Assembly: GCF_900095735.1 (NCBI RefSeq)
Contig: NZ_FNLO01000011.1
Span: 162,908-226,907, forward strand
Length of the DNA: 64,000 nt
Direction of reading: 5' to 3'
Origin: Chitinasiproducens palmae
GTDB lineage: Bacteria; Pseudomonadota; Gammaproteobacteria; Burkholderiales; Burkholderiaceae
Program-made: the position numbers and the translations under genes
Notes under the pieces: generated by a model
Database searches by the model: none
What the model saw: the letters and a program-made list of their open reading frames with translations, nothing else
Told to the model about the DNA's origin: nothing
Part shown: positions 61,150 through 64,000 of the stretch, piece after piece
Layout of the letters: each line of letters opens with the position of its first letter
Position numbering within the stretch: the stretch's first letter is position 1

Positions 61150-62841
61150 TCAGGCGGCCGTGGTCTCGCGCGGCGGCACGTGCCGCCGGCTTTGCACGAC
61201 GCGAAACCGGTTGGCAACGAATGCCGCATCGGCCAGCGCGGCATTGGCCGCGGGATTGGCGCCGGTGCCGTGGAAGTCGGAGAACGCGGCGCTCTGGTTC
61301 ACGAACACACCGCCGGTCAGATTGATCGACAGGGCCACGCCACCGCGCAGCGACGCTTCCTCGGCCGCTGCCAGCACGGCTTCGTCGGTGCTGTACACGG
61401 ACATCGTCAGGGCGCCGCGCGTGGCCGCCAGCCGGCCGGCCAGATCGAGCGACTGCTGGGTCGAATCCGTGGCAATCACGAAAGCGATCGGGCCGAACCA
61501 TTCGTCGGAAAACTTCGACGCATCGGTGCGCGCGTCGAGTTGCACGAGCAGCGGCGTCAGCACGCGCGCGTTCTCGAAAGCCGGGTGGGTAAGCGACTGG
61601 CTGTCGACCAATACCTTGCCGAGCGCCCGCGCCCGGTCGATGCGGTCCGCGACACCATCGTTCTGAATGGCGCCCAGCAGTTCCACTGCCTTCGCGGGAT
61701 CGCCACACAGTTTGCGCACGCCCTCGGCGATTGCCTGCGCGACCTCGTCGAAACTCAGTCGCCCGTCAGGCGTGGCGATGCCGTCGCGCGGCACATAGAT
61801 GTTCTGCGGCGCGGTACACATCTGGCCCGAATAGAGGCCGAGCGAGAACGCGATGTTGCGGGACGCGCCCTTCAGGTCGTCGACCGAATCGATGACGATC
61901 TGGTTGACGCCGGCCTTTTCCGTGTAGACCTGAGCCTGCAGCGCGTGGCTTTCCAGCCATTCGCCATTCGCGGTGCTGCCGGTGAAGTCGATCAGCTTGA
62001 CGTCGGGGCGCTGCGCCAGCGACTGCACGATCGAACCGTCGTTGGGGTCGGTGGCGAACAGCGTCACCACGTTCGGATCGAAGCCTGCTTCGCGCAGCAC
62101 CTCGCGCGCGATGCGCACGGTGATGGCCAGCGGCAGGATCGCACCCGGGTGCGGCTTGACCACGACGGCATTGCCGGTGGCCAGATCGGCGAACAGGCCG
62201 GGATAGCCGTTCCAGGTCGGGAACGTGCAGCAGCCGAGCACTAGGCCGATGCCGCGCGGCACGACCGTGAAACGCTTCTCCATCGCCAGCGACGGATGCT
62301 TGCCTTGCGGCTTTTCCCAATAGGCCGAACCCGGCACGCGGCGCATCTGATCCCACGCATAGGCAACCGCTTCGAGGCCGCGGTCCTGCGCATGCGGACC
62401 GCCCGCCTGGAAGGCCATCATGAACGCCTGGCCAGTGGTATGCATCACACTGTAGGCAATCTCGAAGCTGGCGCGGTTCAGTCGCGCAAGGATTTCGAGC
62501 GAGACGCCGACCCAGGCTTCCGGGCCGGCACGGCGCCAGCCTTCCTGGGCGGCTGCGACGGCGGGAAACAGGGTGTCCGGATCGGCGCTCGGGTAGCGGA
62601 TGCCGAGGTCGAAGCCGAACGGCGAACGCTCGTGACCGACTTGGCCGGTGCCTGGCTGGTCGAGTTCGAACGGCTTATTCAGATACGATTTGAAGGCCGA
62701 CTCGCCGTCGGCGTTCGCGGTCTCGCCATAGACGCGCGGACTCGGCGATTCATTGAAAGGTGTCCAGTAGCCGCGGTCTTCGATGGCGGCAAGGGCTCGA
62801 TTCAGCGTCTCGGCATGTTGCGCGAAAAGGGGATGCGTCAT
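61150..62841 (-). CDS. paaN: Phenylacetate degradation aldehyde dehydrogenase PaaN
   Basis: A 563-residue ALDH-superfamily protein of the PaaN type found in Burkholderia. Cofactor and active-site elements are visible: LGCCTFPTWNGYPGLFADLATGNAVVVKPHPG, FTGSTANGEWLE and the Cys in LYSGQMCTAPQNIYVPRDG. The MaoC-like hydratase domain that E. coli PaaZ (681 residues) carries for oxepin-CoA ring opening is absent, so another enzyme should hydrolyse the ring. It is first in the paaN-J-G-I-K run, divergent from paaF. Confidence 0.9.
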   Translation of the reverse strand: MTHPLFAQHAETLNRALAAIEDRGYWTPFNESPSPRVYGETANADGESAFKSYLNKPFELDQPGTGQVGHERSPFGFDLGIRYPSADPDTLFPAVAAAQEGWRRAGPEAWVGVSLEILARLNRASFEIAYSVMHTTGQAFMMAFQAGGPHAQDRGLEAVAYAWDQMRRVPGSAYWEKPQGKHPSLAMEKRFTVVPRGIGLVLGCCTFPTWNGYPGLFADLATGNAVVVKPHPGAILPLAITVRIAREVLREAGFDPNVVTLFATDPNDGSIVQSLAQRPDVKLIDFTGSTANGEWLESHALQAQVYTEKAGVNQIVIDSVDDLKGASRNIAFSLGLYSGQMCTAPQNIYVPRDGIATPDGRLSFDEVAQAIAEGVRKLCGDPAKAVELLGAIQNDGVADRIDRARALGKVLVDSQSLTHPAFENARVLTPLLVQLDARTDASKFSDEWFGPIAFVIATDSTQQSLDLAGRLAATRGALTMSVYSTDEAVLAAAEEASLRGGVALSINLTGGVFVNQSAAFSDFHGTGANPAANAALADAAFVANRFRVVQSRRHVPPRETTAA

Positions 62842-62885
62842 GGCAGCGTCGTCCTCCAGGGGCAGCAGGGCGGGCGGCTTTTCGT

Positions 62886-62918
62886 TATTAATTGACCGAC
62901 CGGTTGGTCTGCTAATAC
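62886..62918. promoter_or_regulatory. TetR-type palindrome and promoter between paaN and paaF
   Basis: GACCGACCGGTTGGTC (62894-62909) is palindromic with one mismatch pair. Outside it TATTA (62886-62890) and TAATA (62913-62917) continue the symmetry. TTGACC (62892-62897) and TAATAC (62913-62918) could be a -35/-10 pair for paaF with a short 15-bp spacer. This is the kind of site expected for the TetR-family repressor PaaR, which is not in the window. Binding is inferred. Confidence 0.6.
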
Positions 62919-62992
62919 TAGCATTGAATGCGTGGCTGGGGTAAGGTTTTGCGGTTAGGCGTTCGATCCTTCAGCGGCAGGAGACAAGGGCA

Positions 62993-63769
62993 ATGGAATA
63001 TCAAAATATCCTCACCGAAACACGTGGGCGCGTGGCGATCGTCACGTTGCATCGGCCGAAGGCGCTCAACGCGCTCAACGACGCATTGGTCGACGAATTG
63101 GGCGACGCCCTGCGAGGCTTCGACGCCGACAGCGAGATCGGTGCAATCGTGATCACGGGCAGCGAGAAGGCGTTTGCCGCGGGAGCCGACATCGGCGCGA
63201 TGGCCAACTTCTCGCATATGGACGCCTATCTGGGCAATTACATCGGCCGCAACTGGGAGGTCGTCACGACGATCCGCAAGCCGGTCATTGCGGCGGTGGC
63301 CGGTTTCGCGCTCGGTGGCGGTTGCGAGCTTGCGATGATGTGCGACTTGATCATTGCCGCGGACAACGCGCGCTTCGGCCAGCCCGAGATCAAGCTGGGC
63401 GTGATGCCGGGCGCCGGCGGCACGCAGCGCCTGACGCGGGCGGTCGGCAAGGCGAAGGCAATGGACCTGTGTCTGACGGGGCGCATGATGGACGCCGACG
63501 AAGCGGAGCGCTCGGGGCTGGTCGCGCGGGTGGTGCCTGCGGCGGAATTGTTGCCGCGTGCCATCGAAGCCGCCGAGACCATCGCCAACTTCTCGCTGCC
63601 ATCGGTCCTGATGGTCAAGGAGTCCGTCAACGCCGCATATGAAACGCCTCTGGCCGAGGGCGTGCGCTTCGAGCGCCGCCTGTTCCATTCGCTGTTCGGC
63701 ACCGAGGACCAGAAGGAGGGCATGGCGGCCTTCGTGGAGAAGCGCAAACCCGCGTTCAAGCATCGCTGA
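62993..63769 (+). CDS. paaF: 2,3-dehydroadipyl-CoA hydratase (enoyl-CoA hydratase)
   Basis: A 258-residue crotonase adding water to 2,3-dehydroadipyl-CoA (or a related enoyl-CoA). Oxyanion-hole segments are [12 protein letters not shown] and [17 protein letters not shown]; the catalytic Glu pair is in GGGCELAM (first) and [24 protein letters not shown] (second). The C-terminus is [12 protein letters not shown]. Start ATG 62993 follows AGGAG. It is divergent from paaN over the palindromic region; paaF is the assignment from context, a general enoyl-CoA hydratase being the alternative. Confidence 0.88.
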   Translation: MEYQNILTETRGRVAIVTLHRPKALNALNDALVDELGDALRGFDADSEIGAIVITGSEKAFAAGADIGAMANFSHMDAYLGNYIGRNWEVVTTIRKPVIAAVAGFALGGGCELAMMCDLIIAADNARFGQPEIKLGVMPGAGGTQRLTRAVGKAKAMDLCLTGRMMDADEAERSGLVARVVPAAELLPRAIEAAETIANFSLPSVLMVKESVNAAYETPLAEGVRFERRLFHSLFGTEDQKEGMAAFVEKRKPAFKHR

Positions 63770-63882
63770 ACGCTCGGTCCCGGCCTGCGTTGCAAAGTCG
63801 TAAGCGGCTGCCGTTTGCTCGGTGAATGACGGACGGAATAACGGACGTCGTCACACGCCTGAAATAAATTCGTCGAAAGGAC

Positions 63883-63911
63883 TTGCCAAGACGCGGTTCT
63901 CGTCCTAATAT
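63883..63911 (+). promoter_or_regulatory. Strong sigma70 promoter of a probable rRNA/tRNA operon
   Basis: TTGCCA (63883-63888), exactly 17 bp, and TAATAT (63906-63911) form a near-consensus promoter. An AT-rich block (GAAATAAATT, 63861-63870) precedes it as an UP-like element. The following CTCGTTCCTCTGCTGCA resembles the sequence after Burkholderia rRNA promoters (CTCGTTTCTCTGCTGCTG), as I recall them. No coding frame begins before the window ends, so a stable-RNA gene beyond 64000 is proposed. Confidence 0.6.
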
Positions 63912-64000
63912 CTCGTTCCTCTGCTGCACGGACTTCAACGAGTGCAAGCGGCAGGGACGGGAGAGTGAGTGACGAGCTTCCGGTGAGTGAGCGGGTTTTG

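Overview
The window is about 65% GC and densely coded. It looks like a chromosomal segment of a member of the Burkholderiaceae (Burkholderia sensu lato). Reasons: the protein repertoire, the block apaG / rpe-gph-trpE-trpG-trpD-trpC-(CYTH)-ung next to mltA and a phenylacetate (paa) cluster, the hmgA-fahA-maiA cluster, EttA and YchF of proteobacterial type, and a stable-RNA-type promoter at the right edge. No prophage, plasmid, insertion sequence, CRISPR array or complete tRNA/rRNA gene is visible. Species identity cannot be fixed from reading alone.

Layout. 1-6.2 kb: a YceI protein, an aldehyde dehydrogenase, a type II NADH dehydrogenase, and an FMN alpha-hydroxy-acid oxidase divergent from a FadR-type GntR regulator, with a perfect 17-nt palindrome between them. 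6.3-10.9 kb: homogentisate catabolism (hmgA, fahA, maiA) with a divergent LysR regulator whose start codon sits in a perfect 9+9 inverted repeat. 11-14.8 kb: a four-gene quaternary-amine type ABC importer (ATPase with CBS domains, two permeases, binding protein). 14.8-16 kb: about 1.2 kb without a convincing gene. 16-22.3 kb: nitroreductase, MFS transporter, a short Hsp70/YegD-like protein, a cold-shock protein with a strong promoter and long leader, and an APC permease. 22.4-26.4 kb: grxD, prmC, prfA and hemA on the minus strand. 27-33.3 kb: an orphan response regulator without its phosphoacceptor Asp, a small membrane protein coupled to an M24 Xaa-Pro aminopeptidase, a DUF748/AsmA-like protein and ettA. 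33.5-37.8 kb: a DMT exporter, then an acyltransferase-3 / GH39 lipoprotein pair that may act on a surface polysaccharide. 38-41.3 kb: ychF and a 612-residue DUF3701-type tyrosine recombinase flanked by tandem repeats. 41.8-47.3 kb: UbiH-like hydroxylase, dsbC, M61 peptidase, and a LysR/azoreductase divergent pair. 47.3-55 kb: the trp/rpe/ung block. 55-56.6 kb: apaG and mltA. 56.9-63.8 kb: paaK, paaI, paaG, paaJ and paaN, divergent from paaF across a TetR-type palindrome. 63.9-64 kb: a strong sigma70 promoter that probably drives an rRNA or tRNA operon outside the window.

Two ring-degradation routes are present, both for aromatic amino-acid derived compounds. The homogentisate genes give fumarate and acetoacetate. 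The paa genes encode ligase, isomerase, aldehyde dehydrogenase, hydratase and thiolase steps, but the epoxidase paaABCDE is not in this window. Most regulatory hints are palindromes lying exactly between divergent regulator/target pairs. The non-coding gaps also carry an unusual number of short tandem repeats with different units (7 to 19 bp). No wholly new multi-gene system was identified. The most interesting candidates are the acyltransferase/GH39 pair, the phospho-independent orphan regulator, and the repeat-flanked chromosomal recombinase.
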